A stretch of 17,689 nucleotides of DNA, taken from positions 1 through 17,689 of the forward strand of contig CBDUBU010000054.1 in the NCBI GenBank assembly GCA_965365465.1, in the 5' to 3' direction. Of the stretch, positions 1-7,262 are shown one piece after another. This stretch comes from CBDUBU01 sp965365465. GTDB taxonomy: Bacteria > Bacteroidota > Rhodothermia > Rhodothermales > DASSAV01. A program made the position numbers and the translations under genes. Position 1 is the first letter of the stretch. Each line of letters starts with the position of its first letter. The notes under the pieces are model-generated. The model was not told where the DNA came from and did not search any database. It saw only the letters and a list, made by a program, of their open reading frames with translations.

Positions 1-1476
1 CGGGTTGGACTCTTCGGCGCCTCCGTCATGAACGGCACGATCCTGATGATCCTGGTGACGTGCCTGCTGGGACCCTGGCTGGCGGATCGCTATGGGCGGC
101 GGATCGCCCTCCGTGAGGCGGCCCGACCCTACGATCCGATGACGGCTCCACAGCGTATCCTCATCCCCCTTTCCAACCCATCTACCGTACCAAGCATTAT
201 GGATGTCGCACTCCTCATCCGCGACGCCAGACAGGAACAGCCGGTCTATCCAGTCACTATCGCCCAGGACGGACCAGATGCATTGGAAGAAGTCGCAGCG
301 AGTGAAAAGGTACTGGCTCACGCGCTCATTCACGCCGCCTCAGCCGATGTCCCTGTTTCCCCACTTACGCGGGTAGAGATGAGTGTATCACGAGGGCTCA
401 GACGCGCCATCAAAGAAACGCGCAGTTCTACAGTAGTCATGGGATGGGACAACGTCCCAACGGCGGAGCGGTTTATTTTTGGAAGCGTCTCCGATCAATT
501 GCTCTATGAGCGTGGCGTGCTGCTGCTGCTTTGCCGCATTGCAGCGCCGCTCCAGCTCGTCGGGCGCGTACTCCTGGCTATTCCACCGCCGGCAGACCGA
601 GAGCCGGGATTCCTCACAGCTTTCAAAACGATAAAAACGCTTTGCCGACACACCGGCGCTGATCTTACCCTTCTGTCCGAAGCAGAGCAACTGCCAGCCT
701 TGCAGGATGCGGCGCGATCCACGAAGCCGGAGGTAGCTGTCAGGACAGACGTGCTGGCAAATTGGGAGGACCTCGTACCCTCGCTCAGTGAGCGTCTGGG
801 CCCACACGACATGCTCATCCTGCTCAGCGCACGCAGGGGTTCGGTCTCCTGGCAGCCAGGACTGGAGCGGCTGCCTCGGACTCTGGCGCAACGCTTCGAA
901 GGAACCAGCATTATCGTCGTGTATCCACCGGAATACCATGATATCCCGGCCCAGGGCGCTCGGTCAGCGAAATGGCAGGAAGCCCTGCCTCTGCCCCCAC
1001 CCGACCACATCGTACTGAATGTACTGCCGTCTCCTCTTGATCATATCCTCCGGCAAATGTTGCTGCCAGCTTTTGAGGCGCGCCCCGAGGCGTTGTCACA
1101 CGCTATCGACGCTCTCAGCGGCAATGATTATACGCCTGAGCTGCTGCCGGGTGCAGCATTTTACCACGCCCACGTTCCGAGTGTGGAAAAGACGCTTTTC
1201 TGCATCGCCGTAAGCCGGAGGGGCTTAGAGCTTCCACGCGCAGGGCATCCCATCCATGTAGTTCTCACGTTGCTGACGCCCGAAGAGACGCCCGCCGAAG
1301 TGCATCTGCAATATCTGCGGCATATCGCCGAAATGATACGCGATGCCGAGACCATCGAATACCTGCGTCAGGCCAAGAACGAAGATGAAGCCCTGGAGGT
1401 GCTAAAAAACGCTCGCCTCTCGCCCAAACAGAAGATTTCCACTGCTGAAGTGAGAGCGCCGGGAACAGGAGCCTGA
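1..1476 (+). CDS. Cation:proton antiporter C-terminus fused to two USP-like domains and a PTS EIIA-like domain (5' partial)
   Basis: The reading frame is open from base 1, so the ATG at 28 is an internal methionine and the transporter core lies outside the window. Counting from the edge (491 residues seen), residues 1-28 are the end of a membrane domain: a hydrophobic helix ending in GPWLADRYGRR, as in the last helix of CPA2 Na+/H+ exchangers. Residues about 50-180 look like a universal-stress (UspA) fold: a QRILIPL strand, then SSTVVMGW, and FGSVSDQLL in place of the usual G-S-x nucleotide loop. Residues about 185-310 look like a second, weaker USP repeat (VLLAIPPP, HDMLILLSARRG). Residues about 335-470 resemble a PTS EIIA type 2 domain, with FYHAH at about 387-391 where the phospho-histidine PH motif normally sits, then HLQYLRHIAEMIRDAE. 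I infer monovalent cation/proton exchange at the inner membrane, with a cytoplasmic regulatory tail. The domain calls are by eye; the antiporter is the surest. Confidence 0.8.
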   Translation, partial: RVGLFGASVMNGTILMILVTCLLGPWLADRYGRRIALREAARPYDPMTAPQRILIPLSNPSTVPSIMDVALLIRDARQEQPVYPVTIAQDGPDALEEVAASEKVLAHALIHAASADVPVSPLTRVEMSVSRGLRRAIKETRSSTVVMGWDNVPTAERFIFGSVSDQLLYERGVLLLLCRIAAPLQLVGRVLLAIPPPADREPGFLTAFKTIKTLCRHTGADLTLLSEAEQLPALQDAARSTKPEVAVRTDVLANWEDLVPSLSERLGPHDMLILLSARRGSVSWQPGLERLPRTLAQRFEGTSIIVVYPPEYHDIPAQGARSAKWQEALPLPPPDHIVLNVLPSPLDHILRQMLLPAFEARPEALSHAIDALSGNDYTPELLPGAAFYHAHVPSVEKTLFCIAVSRRGLELPRAGHPIHVVLTLLTPEETPAEVHLQYLRHIAEMIRDAETIEYLRQAKNEDEALEVLKNARLSPKQKISTAEVRAPGTGA

Positions 1477-1528
1477 CAGACGATGCATCTACGCCATCTC
1501 GCGCCTCCGGCAATGCTCTCCTTGAAGC

Positions 1529-2818
1529 TTATCCCCTGTACACGATCCGCCAGAGCTTGCCCTTCACGGAATCGGAAACGTAGAGCGATCCATCCGGGCC
1601 TACCGCAACATCCATCGGGCGGTGCTGCGCATCGCTGACGCTCTGCACCGGATCGACCCCGGCAAAGCCGTCGGCAAACACCTCCCAGTCGCCGGACGGG
1701 CGGGCGCCGTCGAAGGGCACGAAAACGACATTGTAGCCTTTCTGCGGGAAGGGCGCCCGGTTCCAGGAACCGTGAAACGCGACAAAAGCCCCGTTCCGGT
1801 AGCGCTCCGGGAACTGCTCCCCATCATAGAAAACGAGTCCGTTGGGCGAGTAGTGCCCCGGAAAGCCCATGATCGGGTCAGGATATTCCGCGCAACGACC
1901 CACTTCGTTCCCATCGCCTCCGTATTCGGGAGAAAGCACCGTCTTTCCCTGAATCTGGTCATAGTAGCAGTACGGCCATCCGTAGGACGCGCCTTCCTCG
2001 ATCATGAAAAACTGCTCGGCCGGAAGCTCGGCGTTCTGCTCTTCCGTGTAGAGGTTGGGCCATGCCTGGTTGAGAATGTCCCGGCCATGCACGACGACGT
2101 AAAGATGATCGCTCGTCGTGTTCCACGCGATAGCGACAGAGTTGCGGACGCCCTCCGCATAGTGCATTCCCTCTTCCATCTGCCGTTGCCCCGGCTGTGC
2201 GGCATCGAACCGCCAGATTCCGGCGTGGCGCTCTAGCGACGGGCAGGGGTCCTTCCCCGGCGGCTCCACGCTGACGCTCTCGTCCTGACAGTTGTTCGAC
2301 GTGGAACCGACATTAACGTACAAACCGCCTTTCTGATCGAGCGCGAACGGTTTGGCGGCGTGCATCCCCTGCTCTGCAAAGCCGCTTGCGATGAGTTCAG
2401 GCTGCGCCGCAGGCGCCAGCTCGCCGGGACGAAGCGGATAGCGCAGCACAGCCGTATCGGGCGCAAAGTAGAGATAACCGTCATAGATGCCGATGCCTGT
2501 TCCTCGGGCATCGCCGAAATACGTGAACAGGTCGGCCTTGCCTTCCCCTGTCGTGTCCCGGAGCGCCACGATGCCGCCGCCGTTCTCCACACGGTTTAGC
2601 GCAACATAGATGTCCCCATTCTCATTCACCACCAGATGCCGCGCCTTCCCCACGCTGTCGGCTACGACCACGGCGCAGAAACCTTCAGGCAGCGTTAGGC
2701 CCCCGTTGTTCGGGTCGCACACGACGTCTGTTGTTGCCTCAGCGGATTCTTGCCCCGACTGGCAGGCTGAAACGAATGTAAAAAGCAAAAAGAGAGATAA
2801 ATAGCCGAATCTTTTCAT
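1529..2818 (-). CDS. Lipoprotein, glucose/sorbosone dehydrogenase (PQQ-type beta-propeller) family
   Basis: 429 residues. The N-terminus is a lipoprotein signal: MKRF, a hydrophobic stretch, then the lipobox VSAC with Cys19 as the lipidation site, followed by a polar linker. The body is the six-bladed propeller of the GSDH/sorbosone dehydrogenase family: a start like GLTLPEGFCAVVVAD, NENGDIYVAL, an AFHGSWNRAPFPQKGYNV block and a closing MDVAVGPDGSLYVSDS blade. Relatives oxidise sugars or aldose-like alcohols in the periplasm using PQQ; the substrate cannot be read from sequence. Four cysteines in the propeller half may form disulfides, in line with export. The frame also opens with a TTG one codon earlier, but AAGGTG at 2826-2831 lies 7 bases before the ATG at 2818, so I chose the ATG. 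It runs tail-to-tail with the antiporter gene (52 bases apart) and head-to-head with the peptidase. No PQQ synthesis genes are nearby. Confidence 0.85.
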   Translation of the reverse strand: MKRFGYLSLFLLFTFVSACQSGQESAEATTDVVCDPNNGGLTLPEGFCAVVVADSVGKARHLVVNENGDIYVALNRVENGGGIVALRDTTGEGKADLFTYFGDARGTGIGIYDGYLYFAPDTAVLRYPLRPGELAPAAQPELIASGFAEQGMHAAKPFALDQKGGLYVNVGSTSNNCQDESVSVEPPGKDPCPSLERHAGIWRFDAAQPGQRQMEEGMHYAEGVRNSVAIAWNTTSDHLYVVVHGRDILNQAWPNLYTEEQNAELPAEQFFMIEEGASYGWPYCYYDQIQGKTVLSPEYGGDGNEVGRCAEYPDPIMGFPGHYSPNGLVFYDGEQFPERYRNGAFVAFHGSWNRAPFPQKGYNVVFVPFDGARPSGDWEVFADGFAGVDPVQSVSDAQHRPMDVAVGPDGSLYVSDSVKGKLWRIVYRG

Positions 2819-2825
2819 CAAGAAA

Positions 2826-2831
2826 CACCTT
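2826..2831 (-). promoter_or_regulatory. Ribosome binding site of the sorbosone-dehydrogenase-like gene
   Basis: AAGGTG on the minus strand, 7 bases before the ATG at 2818. It favours this ATG over the TTG codon immediately upstream. Confidence 0.5.
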
Positions 2832-3007
2832 ATGTGTCGTATGGTTCAGGCAATCATGTTCGTGGAGGGTACTGTCCAGGTTAGCCGTCTGATAATAGAA
2901 AAAAACTCCTTTACGAAGAAAATAAAATGCGCGAATTCAGACAGGGCAGGCAAAGCGGCTCCCGACATTGCAAGTTGCCGGCGTAATTGCGATCATGCTC
3001 CGGCCCC

Positions 3008-3023
3008 GGCGGCGAGAGCCGCC
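3008..3023 (+). other. GNRA-capped hairpin in the peptidase leader
   Basis: GGCGGC at 3008-3013 and GCCGCC at 3018-3023 form a perfect 6-bp GC stem around a GAGA tetraloop, 30 bases before the ATG at 3054. No T-run follows, so it is not a standard terminator. It could be a 5'-UTR structure, but a 6-bp GC stem can occur by chance in this base composition. The rest of the 2819-3053 gap is locally AT-rich around 2890-2935, a likely place for the divergent promoters, but no clear -35/-10 pair stands out. Confidence 0.25.
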
Positions 3024-3053
3024 CCTTTCCGTTGAACCGAATCGAAAAAGGAC

Positions 3054-4193
3054 ATGAGCACCATGCAGGACACGAACGGCGCAGGCACGATCTCCAGAAG
3101 GCAACGACGGCTTTCCGAAGCGCTCCGCAAAGAGCGTCTCGCCGGGATTGCCCTCAACCCCGGACCTAGCCTGTTTTACCTGACCGGGTTGCAGTTTCAT
3201 CTGATGGAGCGCCCGGTCGTGGCGATCTTTACGCCGGAGACGCCCCCTGCGCTGGTGTTGCCTGAACTGGAAGCGGGGAAACTGGCCGCCCTGGATTTCG
3301 AAGTCTCGTCCTTTCCCTACCCGGAAGACCCTGCGGCCTGGGGCAAAGCATTCCGGCAGGCGGTGGAAGCCACCGGCATCGACGGCGGCAACGTTGCGGT
3401 GGAACCGCGCCGCTTGCGCGTTCTGGAACTCCGGTTTCTCGAAGCGGCAGCCCCGAATGCCTCTTTCGTTTCCGATGAAACGGTCATTGCGGGCCTGCGC
3501 CAGCAAAAAGACGGCCTGGAGATCGCCTCGATGCGCAAGGCGGTGGATGTGGCGCAACGGGCAGTCCGGGAGGCCCTTGCAACGGTCAGGGAGGGCATGA
3601 CGGAACGCGAGCTGGCCGCCGAGCTGGTCTTGCAGATGTTGCGCGCCGGGAGCGAATCGGAGTTGCCCTTTGCGCCCATCGTCTCGTTCGGGCCGAACAG
3701 CGCGAACCCTCATGCAAACCCGACAGACCGAAAACTCCGGCATGGTGATCTCGTCTTGCTGGACTGGGGCGCTGCGGTTGACGGTTATTTCTCCGACCTC
3801 ACCCGTGTCTATGCCTTCGGGGAGGTCGATCCGGAACTGGCGCACCTTGCGGAGGTCGTGGATCAGGCCCGCGCCCGTGCGCTCGCCGCCGCCGGCCCCG
3901 GCGTTCCTGCCGGAGACGTGGACCGCGCCGCGCGGAAGGTGATCGAGGAGGCAGGGTACGGGGATTTCTTTATCCATCGCACCGGTCACGGCCTCGGCAT
4001 GGAGGGGCATGAGGAACCGTACATTCGCGGCGACAATGCGCAGCCCCTGCAACCCGGCATGACCTTCACCATTGAGCCGGGCATTTACCTTCCGGATCGG
4101 GGCGGGGTTCGCATCGAGGACGATGTGCTGGTCACGCAAAACGGCGCGGAAAGCCTCAGCGATCTGCCCCGCGCGTTGACGGCGATTGGTTGA
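3054..4193 (+). CDS. M24 family metallopeptidase, Xaa-Pro aminopeptidase/prolidase type
   Basis: 379 residues with no signal peptide, so cytoplasmic. The N-terminal third (about 15-145) is the creatinase-like domain (RLSEALRKERLAGIAL, FYLTGLQFH). The C-terminal two thirds (about 160-379) is the pita-bread catalytic domain with all five metal ligands in place: Asp237 (LLDWGA), Asp248 (FSDLTR), His312 (TGHGLG), Glu341 (TIEPG) and Glu355 (RIEDD). The two Asp are 11 apart, as in the family. Such enzymes use a dinuclear metal centre to cleave peptides next to proline; aminopeptidase and dipeptidase cannot be told apart here. Start choice is open: AAAGGA at 3047-3052 is only one base from the ATG at 3054 but 10 bases from the in-frame ATG at 3063, which would remove three residues. 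The 3' end overlaps the convergent gene on the other strand by 38 bases. Confidence 0.92.
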   Translation: MSTMQDTNGAGTISRRQRRLSEALRKERLAGIALNPGPSLFYLTGLQFHLMERPVVAIFTPETPPALVLPELEAGKLAALDFEVSSFPYPEDPAAWGKAFRQAVEATGIDGGNVAVEPRRLRVLELRFLEAAAPNASFVSDETVIAGLRQQKDGLEIASMRKAVDVAQRAVREALATVREGMTERELAAELVLQMLRAGSESELPFAPIVSFGPNSANPHANPTDRKLRHGDLVLLDWGAAVDGYFSDLTRVYAFGEVDPELAHLAEVVDQARARALAAAGPGVPAGDVDRAARKVIEEAGYGDFFIHRTGHGLGMEGHEEPYIRGDNAQPLQPGMTFTIEPGIYLPDRGGVRIEDDVLVTQNGAESLSDLPRALTAIG

Positions 4194-4986
4194 GTTCGGC
4201 GCGCAGTCTGTTCACGAACTCCAGCATCTTGACCTGCTCCTCGTAATGCCCGTGCTGCGCTTCGACATTGATGTAGGGAATGCCGTTCAGCCCGCAGTAA
4301 ACCGAGAGCGAGCCGTCGTCAGAAACCCTTGCATTGTCCTGCATCACGACGTTGAAACGGGCGGCCCTCATGGAGGTATAGAACCGCTCTTCCGTCACGT
4401 AAAAGAAATCGTCCGGATCCTCCGCCGCCTCCAGATAGGTGAACCGGACATCGGGCGCGTATTCGCCCCGGTCGATGTAGCTGAGGACGGAGTATTCCCG
4501 CTCGGTGTTGTTATGCACCGTGACGGCCCATTCGTTTTCCGGAAGATCGAGGTGATGGATCAGGGTGTCGGCAAAGGCGCGGACGGCTTGCAAAGCCTGC
4601 CCGGAGAAGGGTCCGAGGTCCTCCAGGGTGGCGCGGGCGCCGTTCTCGGTGAAGATCCGGTTCGGATCGAACACATAGATTGAATCTCCGAGCGAAAAGG
4701 TCACGTTGCGCTCGCCGGTGTGCTGCAACTCGATGAGCCTTCCCCCATTGCGCCGGATGACGCTGAGCGCGGCCTCGACGGCCGTGTTCTCATTGTCGTG
4801 GAGGCTTATGTAGGTCGGAAAGGGCGCAGACGTTTCGTGCAAAACGAGTTCGACTTCCGCATCTCCGATCCGAACCGGGATCCGCTGCTCGGATACGCGG
4901 TACCCCCTGCATCCCGTTGTCATCAAGATTGCTGCCATCAAAATCAGAATACCCTGCATCGAGTGCCGTGTGTCGTTAAAAAACAT
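4156..4986 (-). CDS. Putative lipoprotein with M14/aspartoacylase-like metallohydrolase residues
   Basis: 276 residues from the ATG at 4986. The first 26 residues form a lipoprotein signal with charged residues in the n-region, a hydrophobic core, and MTTGC with Cys26. The ATG at 4959 would give 267 residues but removes the basic n-region; GGAGG at 5005-5009 is 18 bases from 4986, rather far. I do not recognise the family by name. A zinc carboxypeptidase/aspartoacylase pattern can be traced: His63-x-x-Glu66 in ISLHDNE (compare HGNE), Asn109-Arg110 in FDPNRIF (compare DLNRNF), His158 in VTVHNN, and Glu242 in YINVEAQHG where the catalytic glutamate would be. Order and spacing match M14 enzymes well. 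I infer an envelope-located zinc hydrolase acting on a peptide, amide or similar substrate; this is an inference from motifs only. The gene overlaps the peptidase tail and is divergent from the DUF819 gene. Confidence 0.75.
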   Translation of the reverse strand: MFFNDTRHSMQGILILMAAILMTTGCRGYRVSEQRIPVRIGDAEVELVLHETSAPFPTYISLHDNENTAVEAALSVIRRNGGRLIELQHTGERNVTFSLGDSIYVFDPNRIFTENGARATLEDLGPFSGQALQAVRAFADTLIHHLDLPENEWAVTVHNNTEREYSVLSYIDRGEYAPDVRFTYLEAAEDPDDFFYVTEERFYTSMRAARFNVVMQDNARVSDDGSLSVYCGLNGIPYINVEAQHGHYEEQVKMLEFVNRLRAELNQSPSTRGADR

Positions 4987-5135
4987 CTCTGTGAAGTTTT
5001 TTGTCCTCCATTGGTTCCGGCAAAGAGAGGCTGTTTGTTCCGGCAGAGCCGGAAGACGGTCGGGCAAGGCGCATTTCCGGGAACGATGAAAGGTTCAGCA
5101 AACCCACTCTGCCTGCAAACACCAGCCGTTGCGCC

Positions 5136-6323
5136 ATGACTGACGCCCTGATCACCGACCCGACCTCCCTGTTTGCCTTTCTTGCAACGGTGCTGGGGGC
5201 CGTTTTCTGGTTGAGCAACCGGCGCGCGCTCAAGCCCCTTTTCGACCGGATGCCTGCCGTCATCTGGGTTTACTTCATCCCCATGCTCACGACGACCGCC
5301 GGGATAACGCCGGCCCAGAACCCGCTTTACGGCTGGATGGCCCGGTATCTGCTTCCGATTGCGCTGTTCCTGCTCATGGTTGCCACCGACCTGCCTGCGA
5401 TCCTGCGGCTGGGGCGGCTGGCGATTCTGATGATGCTGGCAGGAACGGTGGGGATCGTTCTGGGCGGCCCCCTTGCCTACCTGTTGTTCTCCGGAATGTT
5501 GCCTCCCGACGCCTGGAAAGGCTTTGCCGCGCTTTCCGGAAGCTGGATCGGCGGCACGGCCAACATGGTTGCCATTCAGCAGAGCGTCGGCGCGCCCGCG
5601 TCCGCCCTCGGCCCGATCATCGTGGTTGACACGGTAGTTGGCTACGGCTGGATGGGCGTGCTGATCTTTCTGAGCGGCTACCAGCAGCAGTTTGACCGGT
5701 GGGTTGGCGCAGATACCGGTTTCGTCGAAGACCTTCAGGCGCAGCTCCAGCGGCTCGATACCAGCCGACGCCCGGCGGGCCCGGGAGATCGGGCGGTGAT
5801 GATCGGCCTGGCCTGGGGGGCCGCCGTGCTCGCGGTGGCCGCCGGACGCGCCTTGCCTGAACTGGGCGATCCGGCCATCATTACCGCAACCACCTGGACC
5901 ATTCTGACTGTCGTGACGGCAGGGCTGGCCCTTTCGTTTACCCCGGTTCGCCGGCTCGAGCAGGTCGGAGCCTCCCGGATCGGGTATTTCACCCTGTATC
6001 TGCTCCTGACCTCTATCGGAGCACGCGCCAACCTGGCAGCCGTGCTGGAAGCGCCGGTGTATCTGCTGGCCGGGACCGTGTGGATTCTGTTTCACATCGG
6101 CGTGCTGATTGCTGCTGCCCGGCTGCTCAAGGCCCCCCTCTTCTTCGTGGCGACGGGCAGCATGGCTAATGTCGGAGGGGCCGCCAGCGCGCCCATCGTT
6201 GCCGGCATCTACCTGCCCGCGATGGCGCCGGTCGGGCTGCTCATGGCGGTGGCCGGGTATGCCGTAGGGATTTACGCAGGCTATGGGTGCGCCTGGATTC
6301 TGGGCCAGCTTTCGGGCCTGTAG
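5136..6323 (+). CDS. DUF819 family integral membrane protein
   Basis: 395 residues, nearly all hydrophobic, with about ten to eleven membrane helices. The start is the ATG at 5136, directly before MTDALITDP; the frame is open further upstream to 5001, but that part is polar and unlike the family. DUF819 features are visible: FIPMLTTTAGI near 48-57, the loop GSWIGGTANM at 135-144 and a related loop SMANVGGAASAP at 342-353. Together they suggest two pseudo-symmetric halves, each with a Gly/Asn-rich broken helix as in secondary transporters. A hydrophilic segment at about 183-217 separates the halves. The function of DUF819 proteins is not established; transport is an inference from topology. 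It is divergent from the lipoprotein gene with about 150 bases between starts, and its stop is 6 bases from the end of the convergent HAD gene. No good ribosome binding site is seen. Confidence 0.85.
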   Translation: MTDALITDPTSLFAFLATVLGAVFWLSNRRALKPLFDRMPAVIWVYFIPMLTTTAGITPAQNPLYGWMARYLLPIALFLLMVATDLPAILRLGRLAILMMLAGTVGIVLGGPLAYLLFSGMLPPDAWKGFAALSGSWIGGTANMVAIQQSVGAPASALGPIIVVDTVVGYGWMGVLIFLSGYQQQFDRWVGADTGFVEDLQAQLQRLDTSRRPAGPGDRAVMIGLAWGAAVLAVAAGRALPELGDPAIITATTWTILTVVTAGLALSFTPVRRLEQVGASRIGYFTLYLLLTSIGARANLAAVLEAPVYLLAGTVWILFHIGVLIAAARLLKAPLFFVATGSMANVGGAASAPIVAGIYLPAMAPVGLLMAVAGYAVGIYAGYGCAWILGQLSGL

Positions 6324-6340
6324 CCCTGCTCAGGGCCCGA
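6312..6340. terminator. Possible bidirectional hairpin at a convergent gene junction
   Basis: TCGGGCC at 6312-6318 pairs with GGCCCGA at 6334-6340. Nested inside is an alternative GCCCTG (6323-6328)/CAGGGC (6331-6336) stem. The structure straddles the stop codons of both the DUF819 and HAD genes. It is symmetric and could act on either strand, but neither side has a T-run, so intrinsic termination is doubtful. Confidence 0.35.
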
Positions 6341-6986
6341 TAAGCGGCAGGAGTTCGGACGGATGCACGATAAGGCGGCGCGCGCCGCTCTGCTCCAATT
6401 CCGCAGCAGGCCGGAACCCCCACAGCGCGCCGACCGGAAACGCGCCGGACGCGACGGCTGTTTTCATGTCTATGTCGCTGTCTCCGAGGTAGAGGATTTC
6501 GGAGGGCGGGACGTTCAGCATCCGGGCCGCCTCGACGACGCCTGCCGGGTCCGGCTTGCGCGGCACGCCCTCGCGCTGACCGAGCACCGCATCAAAACGC
6601 CAGGAAGGCAACAACTCCTCCACGCACCGGCAGGTAAAGGCATGAGGCTTGTTCGAGAGCACCGCTATCGGAATCCCTTGCGCTTTCAGGCTGTCGAGCA
6701 TTTCCCCGATCCCGTCGTAGGGCGCTGTTTTCACATTCCACCGCTTTTCATACTCCAGCAGAAAGGCGTTCAGGTAGCGCCGGAGGGCAGCCTCATCCTG
6801 CCCGGTGCCGGGAAGCGCCCGCCTCACCAGCGCGGCAGCGCCGCTTCCGACAAAGTACCTGTATGCTTCCGGAGGATGCGCTGGGAAGCCCTCGGCCCGC
6901 AGCACCTGGTTCATGCTGTCTGCCAGATCTTGCAGGGTATCGAGCAGCGTACCGTCAAGGTCAAATATTACCGCGTGTAAGCTCAT
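6330..6986 (-). CDS. gph: HAD hydrolase, phosphoglycolate phosphatase-like
   Basis: 218 residues from the ATG at 6986, which gives the standard MSLHAVIFDLDGT opening. All four HAD motifs are present: motif I Asp9 (nucleophile) and Asp11 in FDLDGT; motif II Ser111 in VLSNKPH; motif III Lys144 in PRKPDP; and motif IV GDS at 168-170 with Asp173 (LGDSDIDM). Between motifs I and II is an all-helical C1 cap of the phosphoglycolate phosphatase type (residues about 18-85). The expected role is dephosphorylating 2-phosphoglycolate or another small phosphate ester in the cytoplasm with Mg2+. Related HAD enzymes such as pyrophosphatase PpaX and beta-phosphoglucomutase share these motifs, so the gene symbol is a best guess. 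The frame is open further upstream, but the extra residues are not HAD-like. It is head-to-head with the symporter gene over a 276-base gap. Confidence 0.85.
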   Translation of the reverse strand: MSLHAVIFDLDGTLLDTLQDLADSMNQVLRAEGFPAHPPEAYRYFVGSGAAALVRRALPGTGQDEAALRRYLNAFLLEYEKRWNVKTAPYDGIGEMLDSLKAQGIPIAVLSNKPHAFTCRCVEELLPSWRFDAVLGQREGVPRKPDPAGVVEAARMLNVPPSEILYLGDSDIDMKTAVASGAFPVGALWGFRPAAELEQSGARRLIVHPSELLPLIGP

Positions 6987-7171
6987 CTTTCGTCTGTTTT
7001 CGGAAACTGAAATCCGGTTGGCTTCTCTGTGTCGCGCCGGAAGATAGAACCCATCCTGCCTTACCTTCCACCCGCCTTTTTGCGCTTTGTCGGGATAATT
7101 GAAGAAAGAAAGCCCGGCTGTCGAAAAAAAGAGACGCAAACAGCAAAGTCTTCAGCATAACTACTTGGATG

Positions 7172-7205
7172 GCGCTTGCAATACGAGCCTGCCAGACAAT
7201 AGCTT
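7172..7205 (+). promoter_or_regulatory. Candidate promoter with operator half-site before the symporter
   Basis: GCGCTTGCAA at 7172-7181 is identical to the core of the operator-like palindrome before the oxidoreductase gene (10250-10259). Here only the right half-site (CGCTTGCA) is intact. TTGCAA at 7176-7181 could be a -35 element, followed after 18 bases by TAGCTT as a weak -10. It lies about 60-90 bases before the symporter ATG. The rest of the 6987-7262 gap shows nothing else I can name. Confidence 0.3.
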
Positions 7206-7262
7206 TAGAGGTTTTGAATCGCCCTCTCTGAAACAGGCCCACGTCGCAAAACCTGGAACCTC

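Noticed and set aside
1477..1528. Possible terminator in the convergent gap after the antiporter gene
   Set aside because: Only the short palindrome GATGCATC is present; no stable stem or T-run can be built in the 52 bases.
2937..4139. 400-residue open frame on the minus strand opposite the peptidase gene
   Set aside because: Shadow of the M24 peptidase in GC-rich DNA; the product is Arg/Gly/His-rich with no domain, while the plus-strand frame has all metal ligands.
4944..6095. 383-residue open frame on the minus strand opposite the DUF819 gene
   Set aside because: Composition is Gln/Gly/His/Arg-rich with no recognisable domain; it mirrors a convincing membrane protein.
7207..7227. AGAGG/CCTCT arms around a TTTTGAATC-like loop, resembling a tRNA T-arm
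   Set aside because: The loop is 11 bases rather than 7, and no acceptor, D or anticodon arms can be built upstream; not a tRNA or a convincing remnant.
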